A stretch of 64,000 nt of DNA from Plantactinospora endophytica (GCF_016862915.1 NZ_BONW01000016.1:1-64000); one strand, 5' to 3'. Numbered from the stretch's first letter, positions 35,092-43,474 are shown. The notes: generated from the letters alone by a model not told the origin. Program-made: numbers and translations.

Positions 35092-36135
35092 ATGACGCGC
35101 GGATCGCAGACCGGGGTCGACGACCCCGCCGGCTGGCTCGCCGACATCCAGGCCCAGATCACCCCCGAGGTGATGTCCGCGGTCGACCGGCTGAATCCCT
35201 GGACGCGCCGGGTCTGCGGGTACCAGTTGGGCTGGCTCGACCGGCACGGCCGGCCGGACGGCGCGCCGGGCGGCAAGGCGATCCGCCCCGCCCTCGCCCT
35301 GGCCAGCGCCCGCGCCGTCGGCGGTGCCACCGCGACGGCGACCGCCATGCCGGCCGCCGTCGCGGTGGAGTTGCTGCACACCTGCACGCTGCTCCAGGAC
35401 GACGTGATGGACCAGGACCCGACCCGGCGGCACCGGCCGGCGGCGTGGACGGTCTTCGGTCCGGCCCGGGCGATCCTGGCCGGCGACTCGTTGCTGGCGC
35501 TCGCCTTCGAGGTGCTGTCCCGGTCCGGCCATCCGGCGGCGGCACAGGCCGCCAACGACCTCGCCGCGACCATCGACGAGCTGATCGAGGGGCAGAGCAT
35601 GGACCTGGCCTTCGAGGGAGCCGAGTCGGTCTCGCTGGCGGACTGCGTACGGATGTCCACGGCGAAGACCGGTTCGCTGCTGGCCTGTGCCTGCCGGCTC
35701 GGCGGTCTCTTCGGCGGTGCCGGCGAGGCGGCCCGGGACGTACTGGCCCGGTTCGGGCGGCACCTCGGGATGGCGTACCAGTTGCGGGACGACCTGTTGG
35801 GCATCTGGGGCGACCCACGGCAGACCGGCAAGCCCGCCCTGGTCGACCTGCGCCGGCGCAAGAAGAGCCTGCCGGTCGCCGCCGCGCTGGCCGCCGGCAA
35901 CGACGCGGCCGACCAGCTCGGCCGGCTCTACACCGGAACCGATCCGCTCACCGGGGACCGGCTCGCCCGGGCCGCCCGGCTGGTCGAGGAGGCCGGCGGC
36001 CGGGCCTGGGCCGAGCGGGCCGTCGGCGAGGAGGTGGCGGCGGCCGGCCGGGCGCTGACAGAGCTGTCCCGGCACGGCGCCGCCAGTCGGCTACTGGCCG
36101 CGCTCGGCGACTTCGTCGCCGGCCGCGACCGGTAG
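35092..36135 (+). CDS. Polyprenyl (probably geranylgeranyl) diphosphate synthase
   Basis: A 347-residue all-helical prenyl synthase. The first Asp-rich motif is DDVMD (103-107) in LLHTCTLLQDDVMD; the small residues Cys and Thr five and four places before it suit products of C20 or longer rather than C15. The second motif is DDLLGIWGD near 225-233. It would supply GGPP to the two diterpene cyclases. GGGGGA lies 5 nt before ATG 35092; ATG 35086 is an equal alternative. Its last 45 bp overlap the 3' end of the opposing aminotransferase gene. Confidence 0.9.
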   Translation: MTRGSQTGVDDPAGWLADIQAQITPEVMSAVDRLNPWTRRVCGYQLGWLDRHGRPDGAPGGKAIRPALALASARAVGGATATATAMPAAVAVELLHTCTLLQDDVMDQDPTRRHRPAAWTVFGPARAILAGDSLLALAFEVLSRSGHPAAAQAANDLAATIDELIEGQSMDLAFEGAESVSLADCVRMSTAKTGSLLACACRLGGLFGGAGEAARDVLARFGRHLGMAYQLRDDLLGIWGDPRQTGKPALVDLRRRKKSLPVAAALAAGNDAADQLGRLYTGTDPLTGDRLARAARLVEEAGGRAWAERAVGEEVAAAGRALTELSRHGAASRLLAALGDFVAGRDR

Positions 36136-37386
36136 CGGGACGCCGGGCTGATGCCCCGCCCGCGCCGCGCCGGACCGCCGGGCAACCGCCGCCTGCTCCG
36201 CCGGGCGGGCCAGCCGGGCCGCGACGACCGGCGCGTGCGCCGCCACCACCCGGACGACCTCGGCTATCCGGTCGATCTCCGCCGCCTCGACGGCCGTGCC
36301 GGTCGGCAGGGTGAGCAGGGCGTCGGCCAGGGCGTCGGCGTGCGGGAACGACCACCCGTCCGAGCGGTACGGCGCCATCCGGTGACACCCCGGATAGAAG
36401 TACCGCCGGGCGACGACGTTCTCCGCGCGCAGCACGGCCATCAGGTCGTCCCGGTGTACGCCCAACCGCTCCCGGTCCACCCGGAGCACCACGTAATGCT
36501 GGCCGTGCCGGGCGGCCGGATCCGGGTCCAGCAGCTCGACGCCCGGCACCCCGGTCAGGGCCGCCAGGTAGCGCCGGTGGTTGCCCCGGTTACGGGCCAC
36601 GAAGTCGGGCATGCCGCGCAGCGAGACCAGCCCCATCGCGGCGGCGGCCTCGCTCATCTTGGCGTTGGTACCGGTCAGCGCCACCTCGTCCTCGCCGACG
36701 ATGCCGAAGTTGTGCATCGCGCGTACCCGGGCGGCGAGGGCCCCGTCGTCGGTGACCACCGCGCCGCCCTCGAACGCGTTCACCAGTTTCGTCGCGTGGA
36801 AACTGAACACCTCGGCGAGCCCGGCCCCGCCGACCGGCCGCCCCGGGTACGCCGAGCCGAACGCCTGGGCCGCGTCGAAGAGCAGGGCGAGGCCGTGCCG
36901 CCGGGCGACCCGGGTCAGCTCGGTCACCGGGCAGGGCCGGCCCCACAGGTGCACCCCGATGATCCCGCTGGTCCGGGGACCGATCCGGGCGGCGGCCGAG
37001 GCCGGGTCGATCAGGCCGCTGTCCGGGTCGACGTCGCAGAGTACCGGGGTCAGTCCCATCCAGCGCACCGCGTGCACGGTGGCCGGGAAGGTGAACGCCG
37101 GCACGATCACCTCGCCGGTCAGCCCGGCCGCCCGGATCGCCAGCTCCAGTGCGGCGGTGGCGTTGCAGGTCGCCACGCAGTGGCGTACCCCGGCCAGGTC
37201 GGCGACCTGCCGCTCGAACTCCCGGACCAGCGGCCCACCGTTGGACAGCCAGCGTCGGTCCAGCGCCTCGCCGAGCAGCGCGAAGAGCTGGTCCCGGTCG
37301 CCGATGTTCGGCAGGCCGACGTACCGGGGCCGGTCGAAGGCCGGTGTGCCGCCGAAGATCGCGAGATCGTCCGGTCCGCTCTTCAT
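36091..37386 (-). CDS. DesI-like sugar 4-aminotransferase (DegT/DnrJ/EryC1)
   Basis: A 431-residue PLP enzyme of the DegT/DnrJ/EryC1/StrS family. From memory it matches DesI of Streptomyces venezuelae (dTDP-4-keto-6-deoxyglucose 4-aminotransferase) unusually well: N-terminal MKS...DLA-FGG, then WLSNGGPLVREFE, ATCNATA, GVHLWGRPC, the PLP-lysine region FSFHATKLVNAFEGG and GTNAKMSEAAAAMGL. Expected product: dTDP-4-amino-4,6-dideoxyglucose (viosamine). The C-terminal ~45 residues are Ala/Arg-rich and overlap the prenyl synthase 3' end. GGGGGGAACG upstream of ATG 37386. Confidence 0.88.
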   Translation of the reverse strand: MKSGPDDLAIFGGTPAFDRPRYVGLPNIGDRDQLFALLGEALDRRWLSNGGPLVREFERQVADLAGVRHCVATCNATAALELAIRAAGLTGEVIVPAFTFPATVHAVRWMGLTPVLCDVDPDSGLIDPASAAARIGPRTSGIIGVHLWGRPCPVTELTRVARRHGLALLFDAAQAFGSAYPGRPVGGAGLAEVFSFHATKLVNAFEGGAVVTDDGALAARVRAMHNFGIVGEDEVALTGTNAKMSEAAAAMGLVSLRGMPDFVARNRGNHRRYLAALTGVPGVELLDPDPAARHGQHYVVLRVDRERLGVHRDDLMAVLRAENVVARRYFYPGCHRMAPYRSDGWSFPHADALADALLTLPTGTAVEAAEIDRIAEVVRVVAAHAPVVAARLARPAEQAAVARRSGAARAGHQPGVPLPVAAGDEVAERGQ

Positions 37387-37411
37387 TCACGTTCCCCCCG
37401 TGGAAGTTATG

Positions 37412-37450
37412 TTGCCGAATGTCTAGCATTGAGGCATATCAATGGATATG
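37412..37450 (+). promoter_or_regulatory. Candidate promoter/operator of the terpene synthase genes
   Basis: TTGCCG (37412-37417), 17-bp spacer, CATATC (37435-37440) as a weak -10. The -10 is the left arm of CATATCAATGGATATG (37435-37450), perfect 6-bp arms with a 4-bp spacer. Twelve of 16 positions match the element at the P450 C start (complement 41339-41354). Confidence 0.5.
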
Positions 37451-37467
37451 TCAAAGGGGGTCGGCCG

Positions 37468-38445
37468 ATGAATCCCGTACCGACGCGTCCGGCCGCTCCC
37501 GACCCCGTCTCCGCCCCCGTTCCCGCGCCACCGCAGCCGCAGCCGTTGCCGATCGACGCGGCCGTGGACACCTGCGTCACCGCACTGCGCCTGATCGACC
37601 GGCTGGCGGACTGGACCGCCGCGAACGGGCCGCCGTTCCCCGCCGCACACGTCAACGTCTTCTGCCTGAGCACCGCGTTCGTCACGCCGTGGCTGGACGT
37701 CGACACGCTGCACCTGGCGACCCGGATCTGGAGCTGGATCACCGCACTGGACGACACCGTCGACAACCACCCGGGCGACCTCGCCGAACTCGACCCGATC
37801 CTGGCGAACTGCCGGGCGGCGGCCGGCGGGGCCCGCGTGGACGCCGCAGACCCGATCGCGGCGGCGCTGGCCGGGATCCGCGCCGACCTGGCCGACCGGT
37901 CGGGCTTCGCCACTGTCGAGCCGCTGTGGCGGGACACCGTGCACCGGCTGGTCGACGGGATGCGCTACGAGGCGGTGACCGGGCGGGCCCTCGCGACCGG
38001 CGCCGCACCCGCCGAGCCGGGCGAGTACCTGCGGCACGCCGTACACACCGTCGGGGTGCCGATGTACGTCACCGCGCTGTGGGCGGCGATGCCGCCGTTC
38101 GACGCCCCCGCCCTGCTGCCCGCGCTGCGGGACGCGGCGCTCGCCGTACGACTCGCCAACGACCTGCGCGGGCACGCCCGGGAGAGCGCCGAAGGCAACC
38201 TCGACGCCCTGCGGCTCGGGCTCACCACCGAGCAGGTCCGGGCCATGGTCGGCGACCTGCTGGCCCGCTGTCACGACCGGCTCGCCCCGCTGCTGGCCGC
38301 CGCCTTCCCGCCCGCCGTCGCGGTGCACCGGATGGCCGTCTGGGGCACCCGGATCTACCAGCACATCGACTTCCGCTCGCCGGGCGGGCGCGGGCCGGGA
38401 AAGGACGACTGGCAGTTTCTCGACTGGATCACGGGGGCGACATGA
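37468..38445 (+). CDS. Class I diterpene synthase
   Basis: A 325-residue class I terpene synthase. The metal-binding motifs are DDTVD (95-99, in WSWITALDDTVDN) and NDLRGHARE (231-239), an NSE motif with Gly235 in place of the usual Ser/Thr. Length and coupling to a class II cyclase match the pairs for terpentecin (Cyc2) and viguiepinol (pimaradiene synthase) in Streptomyces. It should ionise the bicyclic diphosphate from the class II enzyme and finish the hydrocarbon skeleton. The ~28 N-terminal residues are Pro/Ala-rich and dispensable-looking. AAAGGGGG precedes ATG 37468; the stop overlaps the next ATG. Confidence 0.87.
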   Translation: MNPVPTRPAAPDPVSAPVPAPPQPQPLPIDAAVDTCVTALRLIDRLADWTAANGPPFPAAHVNVFCLSTAFVTPWLDVDTLHLATRIWSWITALDDTVDNHPGDLAELDPILANCRAAAGGARVDAADPIAAALAGIRADLADRSGFATVEPLWRDTVHRLVDGMRYEAVTGRALATGAAPAEPGEYLRHAVHTVGVPMYVTALWAAMPPFDAPALLPALRDAALAVRLANDLRGHARESAEGNLDALRLGLTTEQVRAMVGDLLARCHDRLAPLLAAAFPPAVAVHRMAVWGTRIYQHIDFRSPGGRGPGKDDWQFLDWITGAT

Positions 38446-39995
38446 CGTACGAGGAACCCGACCGGCTCGCCCACCGGGCGACCGTACTTGTCGACGGGCT
38501 CGGGGACGGGTCGATCCGGCCCATCGCCTACAGCACGTCGTTCGTGGCCCGGCTGCACCGACCGGACGGCAGTCCGCTGTTCCCCGGCGCGCTCGACTGG
38601 CTGCGCCGGCACCAGTGGCCGGACGGCTCGTGGGGCGGTGCCGTCCCGCAGCCGCCGGACCGGCTGGTCAGCACCCTGGCCGCGCTGCTGGCGCTGGCCG
38701 GCTCGGCCGAGGACTGGGCGCGGCAGGCGATCGAGTCGGCCACCGGGTACCTGTGGCGGCACGCCGCCGACTGGCGCGACGCCGGGTACGAGACGATCGC
38801 CTTCGAACTGGCCGTTCCGCACCTGCTCGCCGAGGCGCGGCGGGCGGGGCTGCGGCTGCCGTACGCCGAATTCGGCGACCTGGACCGGATGCGCGCCGAC
38901 AAGCTCGACCGGATCCCGCCCGACGCGCTGCGCACCCGGCCGACCACGCTGCTGTACTCGCTGGAGGTGCTCGGCGACGTGTTCGCGCCGGGACTCGCCG
39001 GCAGGTTCCGCTCTGGGAACGGCTCGCTGGGCAACTCGCCGTCGGCCACCGCCGCCTACTGGGCCGCCACCGGAGACCCGGCCGCGCTGCGCTACCTGGA
39101 GCGGCTGGTCGACGCGAACCCCGACGGCGGGGTACCCGAGGTGTGGCCGGTGGCGACGTTCGAGACCGCCTGGGCGGTGTACCTGCTCAACCGCGCCAAG
39201 CTGCTGCCGGTGACCGCCGCCCGGCCGCATCTCGACCGGCTCCACCGGATTCTCGGTGACACCGGCCTGGCGGCGATCGACCCGAGCTTTCCGGTGCCCG
39301 ACTCGGACGACACCGCGATGGTGTACAACGCGCTGCTCGACACCGGCTACCCGGTCGCCGGGCTCCTCGACCACCTGCTGGTCTTCGAGAGCGAAAGCTG
39401 CTTCCGCACCTTCCCGTACGAGCGGGTGGCGTCGGTCTCGGCCAACGCGCGGGTGTACGAGGCGTTCGCCCACCGACCGGACCGGTACCCCGGCCAGCTC
39501 GCGAAGATCCTCGACTACCTCCGGGGCGAGCGGCAGGACGGTGGTTGGTGGCGGGACAAGTGGCACGCCTCGGCGTACTACGCGACCGCGCAGGTGGTCT
39601 TCGCGCTGGCCGGACCCGCACACCGGTCGGGCTCAGCGGACGGCGTCGACGGGTGGCTGCCGCCGCCGGAGCCGCTGGCCGACACCTGGCGGTGGTTGGT
39701 CGGCGGCCAGCGCGCCGACGGTTCGTGGGGCGAGCCGGCCGGCACCGCCGAGGAGACCGCGTACGCCGTGCTCGCCCTGGACGCGCTCGACCACCGGCAT
39801 CCGGTACCGCCGCAGGTCTTCGAACTGGCCGGGGCGTACCTGCGCGAGCACGTCGACGACGCCGATCCGCCCGAACTCTGGATCGGGAAGGGGCTCTACA
39901 CCCCGGACGCGGTCGTCCGGGCGGCCGCGCTGGCGGCGTGCGCCGTCGCGGTACGGCGTACCGCCGCCGGTCACCTGGTCGGCTCGGCGGAGTGA
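38442..39995 (+). CDS. Class II diterpene cyclase (copalyl-diphosphate-synthase type)
   Basis: A 517-residue double alpha-barrel cyclase of the class II type. The catalytic acid motif DxDD is DSDD (287-290, in FPVPDSDDTAMVYNALLD). QW-like motifs DGSWGG (61-66), DGGWWRDKWHAS and DGSWGEPAGT support the fold. The length equals that of bacterial labdane cyclases such as terpentecin Cyc1 and the ent-CPP synthase of viguiepinol. There is no class I DDxxD, so a partner is required, and it is the gene just upstream, overlapping by 4 bp (ATGA). Stereochemistry of the labdadienyl diphosphate cannot be read from the sequence. Confidence 0.9.
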   Translation: MTYEEPDRLAHRATVLVDGLGDGSIRPIAYSTSFVARLHRPDGSPLFPGALDWLRRHQWPDGSWGGAVPQPPDRLVSTLAALLALAGSAEDWARQAIESATGYLWRHAADWRDAGYETIAFELAVPHLLAEARRAGLRLPYAEFGDLDRMRADKLDRIPPDALRTRPTTLLYSLEVLGDVFAPGLAGRFRSGNGSLGNSPSATAAYWAATGDPAALRYLERLVDANPDGGVPEVWPVATFETAWAVYLLNRAKLLPVTAARPHLDRLHRILGDTGLAAIDPSFPVPDSDDTAMVYNALLDTGYPVAGLLDHLLVFESESCFRTFPYERVASVSANARVYEAFAHRPDRYPGQLAKILDYLRGERQDGGWWRDKWHASAYYATAQVVFALAGPAHRSGSADGVDGWLPPPEPLADTWRWLVGGQRADGSWGEPAGTAEETAYAVLALDALDHRHPVPPQVFELAGAYLREHVDDADPPELWIGKGLYTPDAVVRAAALAACAVAVRRTAAGHLVGSAE

Positions 39996-41341
39996 TCCGC
40001 GCCGTGGGGGTCCCCGGTCAGCAGCACCGGCAGGGCGGCGAGCCGGCGTACCGCCCCGGGCCGCCAGCGGATCTCGTCCGGCGGCACCGCCAGGGTGAGG
40101 TCGGGGAAGCGGTGCAGCAGGCCACCGAGCGCGATCTCCGCCTCCAGCCTGGCCAGCGGCGCGCCCAGACAGTAGTGGATGCCGTGCCCGAAGCTGAGGT
40201 GCGGGTTGTCGGCGCGGGTCAGGTCCAGCACGTCGGGGTGCGGGAAGCGTCCCGGATCGCGGTTGGCGGCCGGGGTACTGAGCAGTACCGGCTGTCCCTT
40301 CGGGATCGGCACCCCGGCGATCTCGACGTCCTCCGTGGTGTAGCGGACGACGCCGAGCACCACGGCACCGTCGACCCGGAGCAACTCCTCGACCGCACCC
40401 GGCACCAGCCCCGGGTCGCCCCGTACGGCGTCCCGCCGGCCCGGCTCTGCCAGCAGCCGCAGCGCACCGGTGGTGATCAGACCGGCGGTCGTCTCGTAGC
40501 CGGCCACCAGCAGCAGCACCCCGGTGGCCACCAACTCGTCGTCGGACAGCCCTCGGCCCGGCCCATCGGACGGCTCTCGTGCCGGCCCGTCGGACTGCCT
40601 TCGTGCCGGCCCGTCGACCAGCCCGGCGACGGGGCCGTCGAGCGGACCGGCGACCTGTCCGTCGACTGGCCCGCCGACCGGCCCGGCGGCCAGCGCGCTG
40701 AGCAGGTCGGAGCCGGGCACCCGGCGCTTCCGGGTCACCAGGTCGGCCAGGTAGCCGCGCAGGGCGCTCCGGGCGGTCAGCACCGCGGCCACCGCCGCCT
40801 CGTCCACCGGCGGGGCGAACAGCGCGTCGGACCAGCGGCGGAGCTGCTCACGGTCGGCGCGCGGCACGCCGAGCAGCTCGCCGATGACCCGCATGGAGAG
40901 CGGCAACGCGAAGTCCGCCAGCAGTTCGGCCCGGCCGCGCGGCGCGAGCCCGTCGAGCAGGTCGGCCACGAGCCGCTCGATCCGGGGGCGCAGCGCCGCG
41001 ACCCGCCGGGCGGTGAACTCTTTCGAGACCAGCCGGCGCAGTCGGGTGTGGTCGGGCGGATCGGCGGTCAGCATGCTGCCGCCGAGGTGGTCGCCGTCGT
41101 CGACCTGCCCGGCGTTCGGCGATTCGGCCAGCAACACGTCGGCGGCGTACCGGGCCTCGCTGCTCAGGCGCCGGTCGCCGAACGCGGCGAGCACCTCGGG
41201 ATATCCGGTGACCAGCCAGACGGCGGGCCCCGGACGCAGCCGCACCCGCTGGACCGGGCCGGCGGCGCGCAGCCGGCCCAGGATCTCGTGTGGACGCGCC
41301 GACCCGGCGAAGTCGGCCGGCAACTCGAACTCGTCCTCCAT
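39971..41341 (-). CDS. Cytochrome P450 C with a repeat insertion
   Basis: A 456-residue CYP105-like P450. I-helix LLVAGYETTAGL (277-288), ExxR in VEELLR, heme loop FGHGIHYCLG with Cys391. It is ~50 residues longer than usual because residues about 220-263, just before the I-helix, are a Gly/Pro/Asp-rich repeat (units like GPVDG, GPLDG, SDGPA). The rest of the fold is intact, so the enzyme is probably active. ATG 41341 is taken because MEDEFELP fits the family; ATG 41359 is possible. It converges on the class II cyclase (25-bp overlap) and is divergent from the condensation-like gene, 36 bp apart. Confidence 0.88.
   Translation of the reverse strand: MEDEFELPADFAGSARPHEILGRLRAAGPVQRVRLRPGPAVWLVTGYPEVLAAFGDRRLSSEARYAADVLLAESPNAGQVDDGDHLGGSMLTADPPDHTRLRRLVSKEFTARRVAALRPRIERLVADLLDGLAPRGRAELLADFALPLSMRVIGELLGVPRADREQLRRWSDALFAPPVDEAAVAAVLTARSALRGYLADLVTRKRRVPGSDLLSALAAGPVGGPVDGQVAGPLDGPVAGLVDGPARRQSDGPAREPSDGPGRGLSDDELVATGVLLLVAGYETTAGLITTGALRLLAEPGRRDAVRGDPGLVPGAVEELLRVDGAVVLGVVRYTTEDVEIAGVPIPKGQPVLLSTPAANRDPGRFPHPDVLDLTRADNPHLSFGHGIHYCLGAPLARLEAEIALGGLLHRFPDLTLAVPPDEIRWRPGAVRRLAALPVLLTGDPHGADHSAEPTR
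40551..40684. repeat. Degenerate repeat inside P450 C
   Basis: Imperfect short units of 12-36 bp (for example GGCCCGTCGGACTG, GGCCCGTCGACCAG, GGGCCGTCGAGCGG) that keep the reading frame and encode Gly-Pro-x-Asp-Gly pentapeptide-like repeats. They lie in the codons of the loop before the I-helix. Confidence 0.7.
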
Positions 41342-41354
41342 ATCCAAACATATA
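41339..41354 (-). promoter_or_regulatory. CATAT-type element at the P450 C / condensation-gene promoter
   Basis: Read on the minus strand it is TATATGTTTGGATATG, matching 12 of 16 positions of the element before the class I synthase gene. It ends on the ATG of P450 C. Next to it CATATG forms a further palindrome. The gap to the divergent gene is only 36 bp. Confidence 0.45.
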
Positions 41355-41377
41355 AGCATATGAGGGAGTAGATCGCG

Positions 41378-43402
41378 ATGGCGGCGATCCGGTCCGTGGA
41401 GATCACCTTCACCGGCGCCCGGGGCGGCACGGCACCGTTGACCTGGGGACAGCGCTCGGTCTGGCGCTGGGTCGAATGGCTCGGCCCGGACGAGACGAGC
41501 CTGAACCTCCCGTACGTGCTGCCGATCCCGACCACCGCCCGGCAGACGTCGACGGCATCGGCGCGGCCCGGGGAGGCGGCATCGGCCCGGTCAGGGGAGG
41601 CGGCGCCGGTCGGGCCGGAGCTGGCGGACGTGGCGGCTGCGCTCCGGGTGCTGGTCGAGCGGCACGAGTCGCTACGCACGGTCTTTCCGGACGGGCCGGA
41701 CGGTCCCCAGCAGCACGTCGTGTGCGGCGGTCGGCTGACCGTGGCCGTCCGGAACGCCGGCACGAACCCGCCCGACGAGTTCACCGCCGACGTGGCGGGC
41801 GAACTCGCCGGCACGCCGTTCCGGCACGGCGGGGAACTACCGCTGCGCTGCGCGGTGGTCGTCGCCGCAGGACGGCCGTACGCGGTCGCGCTCGCCGTCT
41901 CGCACCTGGCCGCCGACTGGGCCGCCCTGCACGTCGTCGAGGCGGAGTGGACCCGGCTGCTGACCGGGGCGGAGCCGGGGCGTACCCCCGGATGGCAGCC
42001 CCTGGACCAGGCTGCCGCCGAGGCGGCCGGACCCGTCGCGGACCGGGGCGGCACGGCGCTGGCGTACTGGGAGGCCGGGCTGCGGGTCGCGCCACGGTCG
42101 CTGTTCGACGTGCCGACCCGTACCCCCGAACCCGACCGCTACCTGCGGCTCGGCATCGACTCGCCCGGCATCGCCGCCGCCGCCGAACTGCTGGCCGCGA
42201 GATGCCGGGTGAGTACGACGACGGTGCTCGCGGTCGCCTGCACCACCCTGCTGGCCACGCTGACCGGGCACGAGCGGGCAGCCGTGCGCCTGGTCTCGGC
42301 CAACCGGCGCGAGCCGCCGGTGCGGGACATGGTCGGCAAGCTCGCCCAGGACGCACTGCTGGTGCTGGACCTGACGACACCGACCACCCTCGCCGAACTC
42401 CTCCGGCACGGACACCAGCGGGCCCGGGCCGGCTACCGCAACGGCCAGTACGATCCGGCCGCGCTGGACCGGATCAAGAGCCGGATCCGGTACGAGCGCG
42501 GCGCCACCGTCGACCTGCTGGTCTTCTTCAACGACATCCGGATGGGACAGCCGTGGTCCGGGCTGCCCGCCCCGCCCGCCGCCGACGGCCGGGTCTTCGT
42601 CGACTTCAGCACCCCGAGGGCGCACGCGAAGGCGTTCTTCACCGTGGAGTACGCGCCGGACCGCTGCCTGCTCTACCTGCTCGCGGACACGGCGTACCTG
42701 TCCCGGGTCGCGGCGGCGAGCCTGCTGACCGGAGTGGAGACGCTACTCGTGCACGGCGTCGACGAGGACCTGCCGGTGCACCGGATCAGCGTGGTGACCG
42801 GGATCAGCCCGGTCCACCGTCCCGACGGCTGGATCCGGGTCGGGCCGGACTGGCTGAACCTCGACGCCGTCCGGGCGGTGCTGCGGACCGCCACCGGGGC
42901 CGAGGACGTCGCGGTGGCCGTCGAGCCGAGCACCGGCCCGGCCGGCCCGGCCAGCCCGGCCCGGCTCACCGGGTATCTGCCGGACCTGCTGAAACTGCCG
43001 GACGCGGCAGACCTGCCGGAGATGTCGAATCGGTCGGACGCGGCGGACCGGCCGGACCTGCTGAAGCTGTCGGACGCGGCGGACCGGCCGCACCTGCTGA
43101 AGCCGCCGGACGCGGCGGACCTGCCGGGCGTGCTGAAGCTGCCGAGCGTGTCGAATCCGCCGGAGGCGGGGGAGGTGCCAGGCTTGGGGGACGTCGACGT
43201 GCGGCGGGTACACGCGGCGGTGATGGCGGCGCTACGCGGCCGGACCGACGTACGGGCGCCGGACCACTACGTGATCTGCGCCGGGCCGCCCGAGGGTTAT
43301 CCGCCGGGCGACGCGCCGGACCGGTGGCGGGCGCTGCCCCGGGTCGCCGAGGGCGACGGCCGGGCCACGACCGCGATACCCGACGCGGAGGACGGTCCCT
43401 GA
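41378..43402 (+). CDS. Stand-alone NRPS condensation-like acyltransferase
   Basis: A 674-residue protein whose first ~450 residues look like an NRPS condensation (C) domain: LTWGQRSVWRW, LRVLVERHESLRTVF, then SHLAADW (175-181) where HHxxxDG is expected; the catalytic second His (176) and the Asp (180) are kept. The C-terminal part (WIRVGPDWLNLDAVRAVLR, then ARLTGYLP) resembles the small C-terminal subdomain of adenylation enzymes, interrupted at about 537-596 by a repeat of LLK(L/P)PDAAD units. No adenylation core or carrier protein is present. Likely role in the cluster: ester or amide formation on the diterpenoid or its sugar (inference). GAGGGAG upstream of ATG 41378. Confidence 0.7.
   Translation: MAAIRSVEITFTGARGGTAPLTWGQRSVWRWVEWLGPDETSLNLPYVLPIPTTARQTSTASARPGEAASARSGEAAPVGPELADVAAALRVLVERHESLRTVFPDGPDGPQQHVVCGGRLTVAVRNAGTNPPDEFTADVAGELAGTPFRHGGELPLRCAVVVAAGRPYAVALAVSHLAADWAALHVVEAEWTRLLTGAEPGRTPGWQPLDQAAAEAAGPVADRGGTALAYWEAGLRVAPRSLFDVPTRTPEPDRYLRLGIDSPGIAAAAELLAARCRVSTTTVLAVACTTLLATLTGHERAAVRLVSANRREPPVRDMVGKLAQDALLVLDLTTPTTLAELLRHGHQRARAGYRNGQYDPAALDRIKSRIRYERGATVDLLVFFNDIRMGQPWSGLPAPPAADGRVFVDFSTPRAHAKAFFTVEYAPDRCLLYLLADTAYLSRVAAASLLTGVETLLVHGVDEDLPVHRISVVTGISPVHRPDGWIRVGPDWLNLDAVRAVLRTATGAEDVAVAVEPSTGPAGPASPARLTGYLPDLLKLPDAADLPEMSNRSDAADRPDLLKLSDAADRPHLLKPPDAADLPGVLKLPSVSNPPEAGEVPGLGDVDVRRVHAAVMAALRGRTDVRAPDHYVICAGPPEGYPPGDAPDRWRALPRVAEGDGRATTAIPDAEDGP
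42990..43165. repeat. Coding minisatellite in the condensation-like gene
   Basis: About four to five imperfect 36-39 bp units containing CTGCTGAAGCTG and (CC/T)GGACGCGGCGGACC, encoding repeats of LLKLPDAADLP/RP. All unit changes keep the frame. A second, smaller in-frame duplication encodes SARPGEAASARSGEAA near residues 61-76. Confidence 0.75.
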
Positions 43403-43474
43403 CATCCGGTACCCCGGGACGGTGCCCGATCGGCGGCACGGGAACATCGCGGGACGGTGCTGGCAAGAGAGGGT

